64,000 nucleotides of DNA from Acidisarcina polymorpha. GTDB lineage: Bacteria > Acidobacteriota > Terriglobia > Terriglobales > Acidobacteriaceae. How positions within the stretch are numbered: the stretch's first letter is position 1; each line of letters begins with the position of its first letter. A model generated the notes under the pieces. The model saw only the letters and a list, made by a program, of their open reading frames with translations, made no database searches and was not told where the DNA came from. The stretch spans positions 1 to 64,000 of the forward strand of contig NZ_CP030843.1 of the NCBI RefSeq assembly GCF_003330725.1, given 5' to 3'. Positions 19,330-28,801 of the stretch are shown piece by piece. The position numbers and the translations under genes are program-made.

Positions 19330-19422
19330 TATTCGACCCCAAGCCTTCCTTTGGCGAGGACCCAGCCAAGCGTGAGGAAGTCGAATACTTATGGAATTGG
19401 CGCCACCATGCAGAAATTCGGA
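19330..19422 (+). pseudogene. detached tail of HTH-like paralogue 2
   Basis: The frame contains GEDPAKREEVEYLWNWR, matching the family end (EDAEYLENW in paralogue 1, ADLEYLRN in paralogue 3). It has no own start and no stop at the normal position. It shows where the gene ended before the interruption. Confidence 0.5.
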
Positions 19423-19437
19423 TACTGAAGTCTTCAT

Positions 19438-19770
19438 CTACTCCCCTGCTGAATCCAGCAGTTTCTTTATGGCATCGTGATAGGTCAACTCGTATCGATT
19501 CGCATAGCTAACAAATCGGTCGTATTGAGACTGAATCATACGAACCGCTAGAGAGCGCATCGGTTCGGCTGGGGTTCGGCGTCGCCTAACAGGTCTTGAA
19601 CTGGCCTCGCGACTTACAAACCCGTGCTGCGCCGCAGCAGCATCCACTTCCGCGAGGTCGATTGGAGCTCTTTTTCGTATGGGAGCAAATCTCGACAGAT
19701 CGATCTTTTGGGTCGCCGCCGCTGTCGAGTTGTCGTCTGCTTCATCCATGAGGCCGAATTTACTGCTCAT
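19438..19770 (-). CDS. ParA partner protein (ribbon-helix-helix-type centromere binder candidate)
   Basis: About 110 residues from ATG 19770 ([13 protein letters not shown]), overlapping the end of parA by 11 bp as is usual for partition operons. The N-terminus is disordered and acidic, the middle is rich in Arg/Lys ([12 protein letters not shown]), and the C-terminal ~40 residues ([20 protein letters not shown]) have the spacing of a beta strand plus two helices. It likely binds the CAATAT repeats upstream of parA and represses the operon. The family is inferred from position. Confidence 0.65.
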   Translation of the reverse strand: MSSKFGLMDEADDNSTAAATQKIDLSRFAPIRKRAPIDLAEVDAAAAQHGFVSREASSRPVRRRRTPAEPMRSLAVRMIQSQYDRFVSYANRYELTYHDAIKKLLDSAGE

Positions 19771-20467
19771 TCGGGTACCTCTTTCTGTCAATCTCGTAAA
19801 GGATCTGAACCAATTCATCTACCAGTTCATGGATATTTTGATAAGCGGCTTCCAGATTCCCGACCTTGTGCTCACCAAGCTCCGCAAGGGTTAGCCTTTC
19901 GACAAAGATCGCCTTGAATGCGAGACGTTCTGCAAGACTTGTATTAAATCGAGGAACTTTGGCCTCTTGAAGCTCAGCTTCCAATTGACGCTGCACAGAG
20001 GATACAGGGGCACCAGGTGCAGGAGTTCGAGTCATGAGGACCCGAAAAGGTATTTTGCGGTACAAACTTGACCGCTGAGCTACCTTCTCCTCATCTTTGA
20101 CGGCTTTGATTGCTTTTCCTGCTTGCCTAACATCCACCGCGCTGGCTTGTACCGGAATAATCACAAAGTCTGACATTGCGATCGATCGCGAGACCAGAAC
20201 ACTGGCAGTACCCTCCAAGTCGATGAAAACAAACTGTTCTCGTCTCTCGTCGAGAGTCTCCATGAGATTTGATTCCCTGATGGACCCTATGACTTTCAAG
20301 CTGGTCTTCGAAGAACCATTTATTTTCCAATCCATTATTGGCTGGTTTGGATCTGCATCAAGGACACAGACGGACGCTCCGCCTTGGGCCAGATACGTGG
20401 CAAGCAGCAGTGTCGTCGTGCTTTTGCCCGCCCCGCCTTTCGGATTAGAAACAGCAATGACCGGCAT
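19760..20467 (-). CDS. ParA/VirC1-like partition ATPase
   Basis: 235 residues with a deviant Walker A ([20 protein letters not shown]), an A' motif ([10 protein letters not shown]), and Walker B-like hydrophobic strand ([17 protein letters not shown]). It lacks an N-terminal DNA-binding domain, so it is of the short (type Ib) plasmid class also similar to VirC1-like ParA proteins. It positions the replicon or an integrated element during division, working with the gene at 19438. A plasmid or ICE origin for the block is inferred from this gene. Confidence 0.92.
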   Translation of the reverse strand: MPVIAVSNPKGGAGKSTTTLLLATYLAQGGASVCVLDADPNQPIMDWKINGSSKTSLKVIGSIRESNLMETLDERREQFVFIDLEGTASVLVSRSIAMSDFVIIPVQASAVDVRQAGKAIKAVKDEEKVAQRSSLYRKIPFRVLMTRTPAPGAPVSSVQRQLEAELQEAKVPRFNTSLAERLAFKAIFVERLTLAELGEHKVGNLEAAYQNIHELVDELVQILYEIDRKRYPNEQ

Positions 20468-20489
20468 TTATTTCTCCCAAATCAATCAG

Positions 20490-20762
20490 CTTGCAATATC
20501 AAATGATGCGGCAATATCGCATATTGCAAATATACTGCTGAGGGGACATTGGACGGAGCCCGAATGAATCAAGAGAATCATGAAGATAACTGGAGCTTAG
20601 CGAACTGTAAACAATATTGCTTACAGCTTCCGATACTGCCACAATATAGCTTATTGCACAATGAAGCTTACAATATTGTTTACAGCAGAAGACATTTTGC
20701 TGTATTGCGACTCTCATCTATAGAGTTGCTATATTGCTTGTTGCGCCAATATTTAGATGCGT
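20490..20762. repeat. CAATAT repeat field, candidate parS centromere and operator
   Basis: At least seven occurrences of GCAATAT, ACAATAT or ATATTGC fall in ~270 bp upstream of parA, including the palindromic pair at 20511-20527 (GCAATAT-CGC-ATATTGC) and longer near-repeats at 20608 (GTAAACAATATTGCTTACAG) and 20667 (CTTACAATATTGTTTACAG). The tract is far more AT-rich than its surroundings. RHH partition proteins bind such iterated sites; an iteron-type origin is the alternative. Confidence 0.65.
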
Positions 20763-21661
20763 CAATCGTAAGTGACATGTCGACTACCTTTAGCGCCGAT
20801 ACCCTCAACCAAAGTTGGGAAGGGAATTCGGGACGCGGGCTCCGGCTCTGATCTGTCCGACCCCTGCCGTAATCAGTGGGGGAAGGGAAGCCTCAATTGG
20901 GGATCCCGGAATTTCCCACAGCCAACCTAGTACAGGCCAGCCGATGGTCGAATCTCAGCGCCTCTAGGAGCATGCCGATGCCCGGTGCGGTCTGCGGTGG
21001 ACCTTGACATTGACTTGACGAGTTTCCAAGGAGGTGCACCTGCCCGAGGATTAGTGATCTACGCCTATACAAGCCAAGCCTGCAGCAGAGCTTTGTTTTC
21101 AGCTACTCGTATTCATCTTTCCACCTGAACCCGATGAGTGGGTCTCGCCCTTACTTCCAAAACCCGCAGTCGGCCGGAGAAACAATACGGAAAGCCTCTA
21201 AGCATCAGGAGTCAGCCAGCAAAATATGGGATCGTCGAGAGACGAACCGCGCGTTGGTAGCGCCGCTGGGTATCGCTGTCAATTAATGGACGCAACTCAA
21301 GCAAACTGATGCGGGCCGCGAGCAGATAGGTCCCGGCACCCAGGAGGCTCAGTCCGATTCGCCAGAATCATTGACGACCGAGTCCCTGAATATTGCTCCC
21401 CAATCGCCAATGCCGCCACAGTTGCTCGACTTACCCGTCCACCGTCGGCGCGATATGGCTTTTCGCCTAAATGCTGGCAACTTGGATTCTCCAGAGGCTG
21501 CCTTGCGTAAACGCACATTATCACAAGTCAGAAATGCCCGTTTTCGGCCTCCGGTTTTGCTGCGCTTACGCGCAATAATCGCGTATCCTGGTCTCGGCAG
21601 GGAATTGGCCTCCCGAGGAATTTGGCTCGACCACACCCCACCGGAATCGGAGACTCACGCG
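20763..21661. other. long intergenic region, no gene recognised
   Basis: Between the parA repeat field and HTH-like paralogue 3 there is ~900 bp without a credible gene. The frame that would extend paralogue 3 upstream to 21371 has no family likeness. A replication origin or transfer origin could lie here, but I see no Rep gene and no definite iterons. Confidence 0.35.
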
Positions 21662-22210
21662 ATGGGCCGCAGGCGCTCCTGGCTCGACCGCCTCTACTCG
21701 ATCGCCCGCACCGTCCAGAACTCCGCCCGCTCCCACTACGACCGCCGCGACCTCGAAGAGCTCTTCGTCCTCCAGCCCCGCTCGGCACAGCTCCTCATGG
21801 CCGCGCTCCCGACCGTCCCGGTCGGCCGCGCCCGACTGGTCGAGCGCGAGGCCCTCGCCGAGCTCCTCGGCCGCCTCGAAGCCTCGGACGATCCGGCCCG
21901 CGCCTTCGCCGAGATCCTCAAAGCAGGCAAGCCCGCCCCCGTCCGGCGCAAGCTCCGGACCTTCGTCCGCCAGGATATCGCCGCCGATCTCGACTCCCTG
22001 CCAGCCAACCTCTCGCTCGAGACCGGCCGGCTGACCGTCACCTTCGAGCGCGTCGAGGAGCTCGCCGAGGCCCTCGTCCATCTCGCTGTCGTCCTCGAAA
22101 TCCAGCTCGACGACTTCGCCGCCCGCTACGAGCCCCCGGTTGAACCCGCCCCGGAAGAGCTCGCCGCACGCCAGGCCGAGCAAGCCGATCTGGAGTATCT
22201 CAGAAACTAG
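21662..22210 (+). CDS. HTH-like small protein, paralogue 3
   Basis: 183 residues from ATG 21662 (GGAG upstream; the longer frame to 21371 is rejected because the paralogues start here). The helix-turn-helix-like region is YDRRDLEELFVLQPRSAQLL then MAAL; a wing-like VGRARLVEREALAELLGRLE, a linker, LPANLSLETGRLTVTFERVE and a helical tail ending ADLEYLRN. It is complete and very GC-rich. The stop codon is the first base group of the ~108-bp repeat that recurs at 31117. Confidence 0.75.
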   Translation: MGRRRSWLDRLYSIARTVQNSARSHYDRRDLEELFVLQPRSAQLLMAALPTVPVGRARLVEREALAELLGRLEASDDPARAFAEILKAGKPAPVRRKLRTFVRQDIAADLDSLPANLSLETGRLTVTFERVEELAEALVHLAVVLEIQLDDFAARYEPPVEPAPEELAARQAEQADLEYLRN

Positions 22211-22314
22211 CAGCCCTGACCCGCCCGGGCTTTCCAGCGCTATTTTCGATCTTAACTTCCGGCCCCGCGCGAGTTATTGAAAATAGGGCAGGGAAGCGAT
22301 GGGCCAAAACTTAC
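22207..22314. repeat. ~108-bp direct repeat, copy 1
   Basis: It starts at the stop codon of paralogue 3 (CTAGCAGCCCTGACCCGCC) and runs to about CCAAAACTTA. Copy 2 at 31117-31224 matches at roughly 85-90% by eye, same orientation. It encloses 8.9 kb of cargo with chromosomal-type genes. It may be an element boundary or attachment site. Confidence 0.8.
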
Positions 22315-22469
22315 CCATTGTGTTGACTTTCGCGCGAAACCGCTGCATCTTTAAAGCGCTTCGACCACGGCCTTCGCGAGCGGTTCCACTGGAACGAGAC
22401 GTTCAGCCCCCAACCAGGAAGGCAAGCTCCTATCCGGAGCTGCCTGCTTCCTACCCCCAGGAGCATTCC

Positions 22470-25400
22470 ATGAGGAGCATCCCCTTTAAAGCTTTGATTC
22501 TCATTGCAGTCGGCGTGCTGGCATTCGGCCCGGTTGCCGCTTCTGCCCAGACTGCCTCTTCTTCCGCCCTAAACTCTCAACCCACAACCAATTCCAAGTT
22601 GCCCGCCGTCAATCCGGCGGTGAAGGCGAACTTCGCCAAGCTGCCGCTCAGTTTCGAGGCCAACCAGGGCCAGACCGACGGACAGGTGAAATTCCTTTCC
22701 CGCGGACAAGGCTATTCACTCTTCCTTACCGACCGCGAAGCGGTTCTTGCGTTGCACAAAAATGAGGCGCAACCGGTTCATGGGCGCGGCGGCAAACCAG
22801 CATTTCCAGCGCAGGCCGGCAAGATCGATGTCGTCCGGATGGAGCTTGACGGCGCTTCGCAAGGAGTGCGCGTCGCTGGCGAAGAGCCGCTGCCCGGCAA
22901 GTCGAACTATTTCATCGGCAGCGACCCGTCGAAGTGGCACACCAATGTCCCAACCTACTCCAAAGTCAAGTACAGCAACGTGTATCCCGGAATTGACCTG
23001 GTTTACTACGGCAGCCAGCAGCAGTTGGAGTATGACTTCGTCGTCGCGCGCAATGCTGATCCGAAGCAGGCGCGGCTGCGCTTCACCGGCGCCAGCAAGC
23101 TGAAGCTGAATCACGACGGCGACCTCGAGATCGTCGCCAAGGACGGCGAGATCGCCTTCCACAAGCCGGTCGCTTATCAGATGAAGGACGGCCAGCGCCA
23201 GCCGGTTGAAGGCCGCTTCCAACTGTTGGCGAAAAATACCGTTGGCTTCGCCGTCAAAGATTACGACCATAGTCGCGAGCTGGTAATTGACCCGGTCTTG
23301 GGGTATTCGACCTACTTGAGCGGGAGCGGCTCGGCGGAAGATACCGAAGGGCTCGCTATTGCCGTTGATAAATCGGGGCAGGCGGTGGTGACCGGATTTA
23401 CGGACTCAACCACTTTCCCAGTCACCAGCGGCGCCTACCAGCCGACGTTGGAGGAATTCGCCCAAGATGCCTTCGTGACCAAACTGAATTCGACCGGAAC
23501 GGGGCTGATCTACTCCACCTTTCTCGGCGGGAGCAGTGGCGCCACCGGAAGCGCGGTTGCATTGGACAGTGCGGGAGATGCTTACGTAGCGGGAAACGCC
23601 GGTCTTGACTTTCCGACTACCGGCGGGGCGTTTCAGACCACCGCCCGTTGCGTTCAAGGCAAGTATGAATGCGCAATCGGCTTCGTTACTGAGCTGAACC
23701 CGCAAGGCTCAGCCCTTGTCTTCTCGACGTACTTAGGTGGAAGCGGGCGCTCCTTGGCATTCGGCGACGCCGTTTTAGGTCTTGCGCTTGACGTCCACGA
23801 GAACATTTATGTCACCGGATATGCGGCCTCACTCGATTTTCCGGTCACCCCTGGCGCCTTCCAGACCACCAACAAGGCCCCGGCGGACAATCCCTACAAT
23901 GCATTCTTGAGCAAGCTGAGCGCGGGTGGCGCGCACCTGGTCTACTCTACGTATCTCGGCGGAAGCGGCTCCTCTGAGGAGTCTTGCTGCGGCGATCAAG
24001 GCCAGTCGGTAGCGGTCGATGGCTCAGGATTCGCCTATGTCGGCGGCCTTACGTTTTCCCCCGATTCCCAACGACCTCGGGGACCCTCCAGACCGTATAC
24101 CACGGCGGCCAATTCGGGACTGGATTTGTCAGCAAGTTCAACGCCGACGGCTCTTCGCTGCTTTACTCGACTTACATCAGCGGGACAAGCTACCCGGCGG
24201 GAAGGGACACCGGCGATATCGTGACCGCTATCGCTGTGGACAGTTCCGGCGACGCATATATCACCGGCGGCACAATCTCCCTCAACTTCCCGGTCACGGC
24301 CAACGCCTTTCAAAAGGCCAATAATTCGATCGGTACAAGCATGAGCTTTGTCTCCAAAATCAATCCGAAGGGAACGAGTTTCGTCTACTCGACCTACTTA
24401 GGCGGGACAAACTTCGGCCAAGGTAATGGCATCGCGGTCGACACGACCGGAGAAGCTACTGTGACCGGCTTTACCTACGATGAAAACATCTTCCCGCTGA
24501 CACCGGATGCCTTTCAATCTCAGAACCAAACCACCTCCTATTCGGCAGGCGCGAATGCTTTTCTAACCCGACTCAATCGTGACGGATCGGCGTTGATCTA
24601 TTCTACCTTTCTTGGCGGCCATTTTGAGGCCGATGGATTGGCTGTGGCTGTCGACTCAGCAGGTGACGCCTATCTGACGGGCAGCACACTTGGCGGTGCC
24701 TTCCCGGTGTCGGTCGGCGCTTTTCAGCCGAAGTACTCTGGCAATTCGAATCACGACTATTACAACGCGTTCGTCAGCAAATTTTACTTTGGGACGCTCC
24801 CTGCCTCGCTGGCTACCACAACGACGCTGTCCACCAGCACGAACACCGTGCAGGAAGGCGTTCCGTTCACTTTAACTGCCCATGTCGCTCTTGCCGATGG
24901 AACTGCGGTAACCCGGGGCTCCGTCAACTTCGTCTTTAATGGAAACGATTATGGCACGGTGGTTCTAGACAGCGCCGGCGATGCGATCGACACGAGAACT
25001 GTCGATTTGCCGGGAAAGTACACAGTTTCCGGCGATTATGTCGGCGTCAGCGACGAATTGCCTAAGTACGGACCCAGCACAAGCCCGTCCGTGACTCTCA
25101 CTGTTTTGAGCCAGGTAGCGCCACCGGTGTTCACTCCGGCAGGCGGCATCGACTATAACCGAGTCGAAGAAGTCTCGCTGAGCTCCGCGACCCTTGGCGC
25201 ATCGATCTACTACACCATCAATGGTGGCACGCCCACTTCTTCCTCCATACTCTTTAATTCCTATAATCCGATCACCATCGTCGGAACCATGAAGATCCAG
25301 GCGATCGCGGTCTATAACGGAACCTCCAGCGCAGTGGCGTCTGCTACTTACACCTCTCCAACTTACCCCACTACGCCCATCATCAACTTCAGCCAGGGCT

Positions 25401-26638
25401 TCCCGCTTACTGCTGGGGTAATGACGACGAATGGCAGCGCCTCGTTGTCCTACGGCCGACTGGGTCTGGCAATGTCTAATGGCTATGACGAGGCGGCAAG
25501 CTCCTTCTATGCCACTCAGGTCAACGTGCAATCGTTCACCACCGACTTCAACTTTGAAGTAACAGGCGCCGCGGACGGTTTCACATTCACCATCCAAAAT
25601 GCGGGACCAAACGCTCTTGGTGGCGATGGCGCGGGGCTGGGTTTTGTGACCATCCAGAAGAGCCTCGCCATAAAATTCGACATTTACAACAATGTGGGCG
25701 AGGGGGCGGACTCGACCGGACTCTACATCTGGGGACGCACGCCGACCGTCCCAGCCATCAATCTCTCAGGAACTGGAATTGATCTGGGAAACAACCAAAT
25801 CTACGTCGCTCACCTGACCTATGACGGCGCAATCTTGAACCTGACCATCACCAACCTCCATACACGGGCTTCGTTTTCCCACTTCTGGGAGATCAACATA
25901 CCATCGACAGTCGGGGGGGCGACTGCCTACGTCGGCTTTACCGGCAGCACCGGAGGGGATGCCTCAGACATCAGCCTTAACAGCTGGACTTACGAGTCCG
26001 GCTTGCCGGCGGCTCCCAATTTCGCCACCGGCTTTGAAGACGGCAACGGTGTGTATCTCAACGGAACCGCTGTTCCCTCTAGATCGACGGTTCGACTGAC
26101 TAGCGGCCTCAAGAACCAGGCAGGCAGCCTCTTTTTTCCAAATGCGCTCAACATTCGATCTTTCACCTCGAAATTTGGCTTCCAAATCACCAATCCATCG
26201 GCTGACGGTTTGACTTTCACCATCCAGGGAGTAGGACCAACGGCGCTTGGCGGCACTGGAGGCGGGCTGGGCTACAACACAATCCCGAAGAGCGTGGCGC
26301 TCAAGTTCGACCTTTTCAACAATGCGGGAGAAGGCGTCAACTCAACTGGTACTTATACCGGAGGGACTACGCCAACCCTTCCTTCCGTCGACCTCACGGG
26401 CACCGGAATCGACCTGCACAGCGGTGATCCGATGACCGTCGATCTCAGCTACAACGGCATCGTGCTCACCATGACCATCACCGATCAGATCACCAAGGCA
26501 CACTATACGCATCCGTTCACCGTCGACATACCGGCAGCAGTCGGTGGCACAACTGCCTTTGTCGGGTTCACCGGAGCGACCGGTGGTGAGACGTCCAAGC
26601 AGAGCATCCTTACCTGGACATTTACCCCGGGGAGTTAA
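22470..26638 (+). pseudogene. SBBP-repeat exported protein with two legume-lectin-like domains, one frameshift
   Basis: I chose ATG 22470 (AGGAG six bases upstream), giving a signal peptide ending near AASAQ. After an N-terminal domain (LPLSFEANQGQTDGQVKFLS) come many SBBP beta-propeller repeats (YSTFLGGS, YSTYLGGSGS, AYVAGNAG-type strands), an Ig-like domain (VQEGVPFTLTAHVALADG), a chitobiase-like HYR/CHB segment (SIYYTINGGTPTSS) and two tandem L-type lectin domains (GFTFTIQNAGPNALGGDGAG and GLTFTIQGVGPTALGGTGGG). The frame breaks at TTTTCCCCC near 24060 between GGLTFSPD and FPTTSGTLQT. Total ~1390 residues. It is probably a cell-surface or secreted carbohydrate-binding protein. Confidence 0.85.
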
Positions 26639-26664
26639 AACCAGCAACTCAAATCAACATATTC

Positions 26665-26701
26665 GGCCTCTATCCTCGCAGTAAGATCGCAGATAGAGGC
26701 C
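26665..26701 (+). terminator. hairpin downstream of the SBBP gene
   Basis: GGCCTCTATC at 26665-26674 pairs with GATAGAGGCC at 26692-26701, a perfect 10-bp stem with a 17-base loop, 27 bp after the stop codon. No T-run follows, so it may be a processing or Rho-dependent end. Confidence 0.55.
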
Positions 26702-26732
26702 AGTTTCCTCGAAATACACGTCGGAAAAGGTA

Positions 26733-26759
26733 ACCTTCTGGCGATCGCCGCCAGAAGGT
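26733..26759. terminator. second perfect hairpin
   Basis: ACCTTCTGGCG (26733-26743) and CGCCAGAAGGT (26749-26759) form a perfect 11-bp stem with a 5-base loop. With the preceding hairpin it makes a double terminator-like structure after the SBBP gene. Confidence 0.55.
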
Positions 26760-26992
26760 CAGGGCAAAAGAGGCTCTGTCTCCCTCGTGCTGTCACCGGG
26801 TTTTTCCGCTTTGTGTCCATGCGGGCGCTAAGGCGCTAAAGCGGCAGCTTACACAGGCAAGACATTGCTGGCGAGATGACGCCCATTTTCATGGACGTGA
26901 CAGAGATCAAGCTTTTTCAGTAAATCCCGAATGGTCCACACCGTTTACCCACGACAACACCGGTTGTCGCGGGGGATGCGATGGGAGAAAAT

Positions 26993-27030
26993 GGGGGCAT
27001 CTCAAGAAAGGGAAGGCTTCGTACGTTAAG
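26993..27030 (-). repeat. dispersed ~35-bp repeat, copy 1
   Basis: On the minus strand it reads like AGCGTACATAA-TTTCC-TTTC-TGAGG-TG-CCCC, the consensus of copies at 31083, 36213 and 36900. This copy is the most divergent and the only one inverted. It lies immediately before the resolvase remnant. Confidence 0.6.
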
Positions 27031-27070
27031 CTGCGAGCAGGCTCAGTAACCCATTCATTTTCGGAGCATG

Positions 27071-27538
27071 GGAAACAGTAGGATCTATGAAGAACAGGGC
27101 TGCGGAAAAAATACTGGCCGGCCACAACTCGAAGGATGTCTTGAGAGCCTTCGTGAGGGCGACACCCTTGTCGTCTGGAGACTAGACCGGCTTGGAAGAA
27201 ACTCGGCCGATCTTGTCAGGCTTAATGCCGAACTCGAACAGCGCAATCAATCTTGAATCACTTACCGAAAAGATTGAAACTCGTTCTCCAGCTGGCCGCC
27301 TGGTGTTCCACGTCTTCGCGGCCCTAGCAGAATTCGAGCGCAATTTGATCCGCGAAAGAACGGTTGCTGGCCTTCAAATCAGCTCGCGCTCGCGGCCGCA
27401 AAGGAGGTCGCCTCCTAAAGAGATTAAGACCATACGCGCCCTACTCAAAACCACAGATGTCCCTGGACCGAAATCGCAGCCCGTTTCGGCATCGCCCGAT
27501 CAACCCTGTACCGTGCGGTACTCAAACCTGCGGCGTGA
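27071..27538 (+). pseudogene. serine recombinase (DNA invertase/resolvase) remnant
   Basis: The first ~35 residues with the catalytic serine are missing. The remaining order is normal: YEEQGCGKNTGRPQLEG, VVWRLDRLGRNSADLV, then in a second frame SPAGRLVFHVFAALAEFERN then LIRERTVAGL, then ARARGRKGGR and the C-terminal helix-turn-helix (IARSTLYRAV) in yet other frames. At least three frame changes occur, so this is a true pseudogene. Confidence 0.85.
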
Positions 27539-27667
27539 TGCCCGAGATCGGTAGCCAATCGCAATCCCTTTTTGCAGCCCAAATCGCTGGACTTTGGGTC
27601 AACCCAAGGTTGGCTAAATCGAAGCTACGGAAAACGTTTTGCGGGCACATCCCGGTGGGGTAGATCC

Positions 27668-28594
27668 TCATCGCGGATCGAAAGTCACATAGCGATTCGC
27701 GTGACTGATGAACACACTTTGGAAGAGTACGGTTGGCAACAAGCCGTCTTCTTCTGGCACCGGGAGGCTCTGGCCAAAGCGTACCGGAGTCACAAATGAG
27801 ATATTGCTCAAGATATAAGCGCCAATCCGCATGTCCTGCGGGGCCAAGGCGGCGAAAGCTTGATTTGCTCCGCTCGTCTGTAGCGCGGCCCTCTCCAGCC
27901 TCTTGAGTTCCAGCCCCTTTGGATACGGAAAAAGAATTGGCCCGTCGCTCCCGGAATCCACCTGTAACAAGATTTCCCGGGGTCCTGCGCCCGAGAGACG
28001 GGCAGAGATCACCAGGCGCTCCACATAGGGCAATTCACTCTCAGGGTGCTGGGGGGCAACGAGCGGAATGTGCTCGCCATGCACAAACCCCGCCAGCGTC
28101 TGTGTCGCGTCCAGACAAACCACTTTGTGTCTATAGTCGATGAGCAGATCGAAATGCGCCAAAAAATTCTCACCCAGGACCCCGCGAATGCGGGTGTCGG
28201 CCGCTCGAATCTGCTCAAGTTCCTTAACGAGAACAAAGGGCTTATCGACGGTAAGGGAGCCAGCCTCCAAGGTTTCTAGAACAGCGATGGACGCCTTCGC
28301 ATAGTTGGCAACAGAAACCAGGCCGACCGCGCCTTGAGGCTTGAGGTCGAGTTCTGAAGCCAGCGACGGATCGGCCACCGTAACCTGGCTTCCTGTGTCT
28401 ACCATGAAATCAAATGGTCCTTTGTGGTTGATCCTCACCGGAATAATGATGAGGGCGCCTTGAACGAATCGTGGGTTTACACTAGCGATGCCCCCCGGGC
28501 AACGCGCTTCGGCGTCGAGCAACGGAAGGGCAATCGAAGTCAGGGCGAAAAAGGCTAGTAGCTCAAGACGGGCGTTGGAGAACGCGTGTTTCAT
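27668..28594 (-). CDS. retropepsin-like exported aspartic protease
   Basis: 308 residues from ATG 28594 (GAGGAGG just upstream). A signal peptide (ELLAFFALTSIALPLLDAEA) precedes two aspartyl-protease halves: the first active site FDFMVDTGSQVTVADPSL, the second ILLQVDSGSDGPILF (DSG instead of DTG). Having two sites in one chain suggests a pepsin-like bilobal or fused retropepsin dimer acting in the periplasm. The promoter region to 28802 is shared with the divergent regulator gene. Confidence 0.82.
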   Translation of the reverse strand: MKHAFSNARLELLAFFALTSIALPLLDAEARCPGGIASVNPRFVQGALIIIPVRINHKGPFDFMVDTGSQVTVADPSLASELDLKPQGAVGLVSVANYAKASIAVLETLEAGSLTVDKPFVLVKELEQIRAADTRIRGVLGENFLAHFDLLIDYRHKVVCLDATQTLAGFVHGEHIPLVAPQHPESELPYVERLVISARLSGAGPREILLQVDSGSDGPILFPYPKGLELKRLERAALQTSGANQAFAALAPQDMRIGAYILSNISFVTPVRFGQSLPVPEEDGLLPTVLFQSVFISHANRYVTFDPR

Positions 28595-28801
28595 GTCGAC
28601 TTCCTCCTCGCGGATTGCGCGGTGAGGGCGACATTGATACATTTGGCGCGGTTACCTCAATGCATAGCGGGTGAAATGTGAGCCCCTACGGGTCCGAAAA
28701 ATCTCACCGGCTAAGCCGTTGATGGGCTGTGACTTGTTGAGTTTTATCCAGGTTCTGAGAACAAGATTGGAATAGCTGGAAGGCCGAGAGGACCATCCGC
28801 A

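Noticed and set aside
20549-20851. 100-codon plus-strand frame across the CAATAT field
   Set aside because: Composition is rich in Cys, Tyr and Leu from the AT-rich repeats, with no ribosome binding site; the DNA is better explained as a binding-site field.
21371-21661. Upstream extension of HTH-like paralogue 3
   Set aside because: The extra 97 residues have no counterpart in the paralogues, and ATG 21662 has a ribosome binding site at the family start position.
21566-22183. 205-codon minus-strand frame opposite paralogue 3
   Set aside because: High-GC antisense shadow with Glu/Gly-rich, repetitive composition; the plus strand carries the conserved paralogue.
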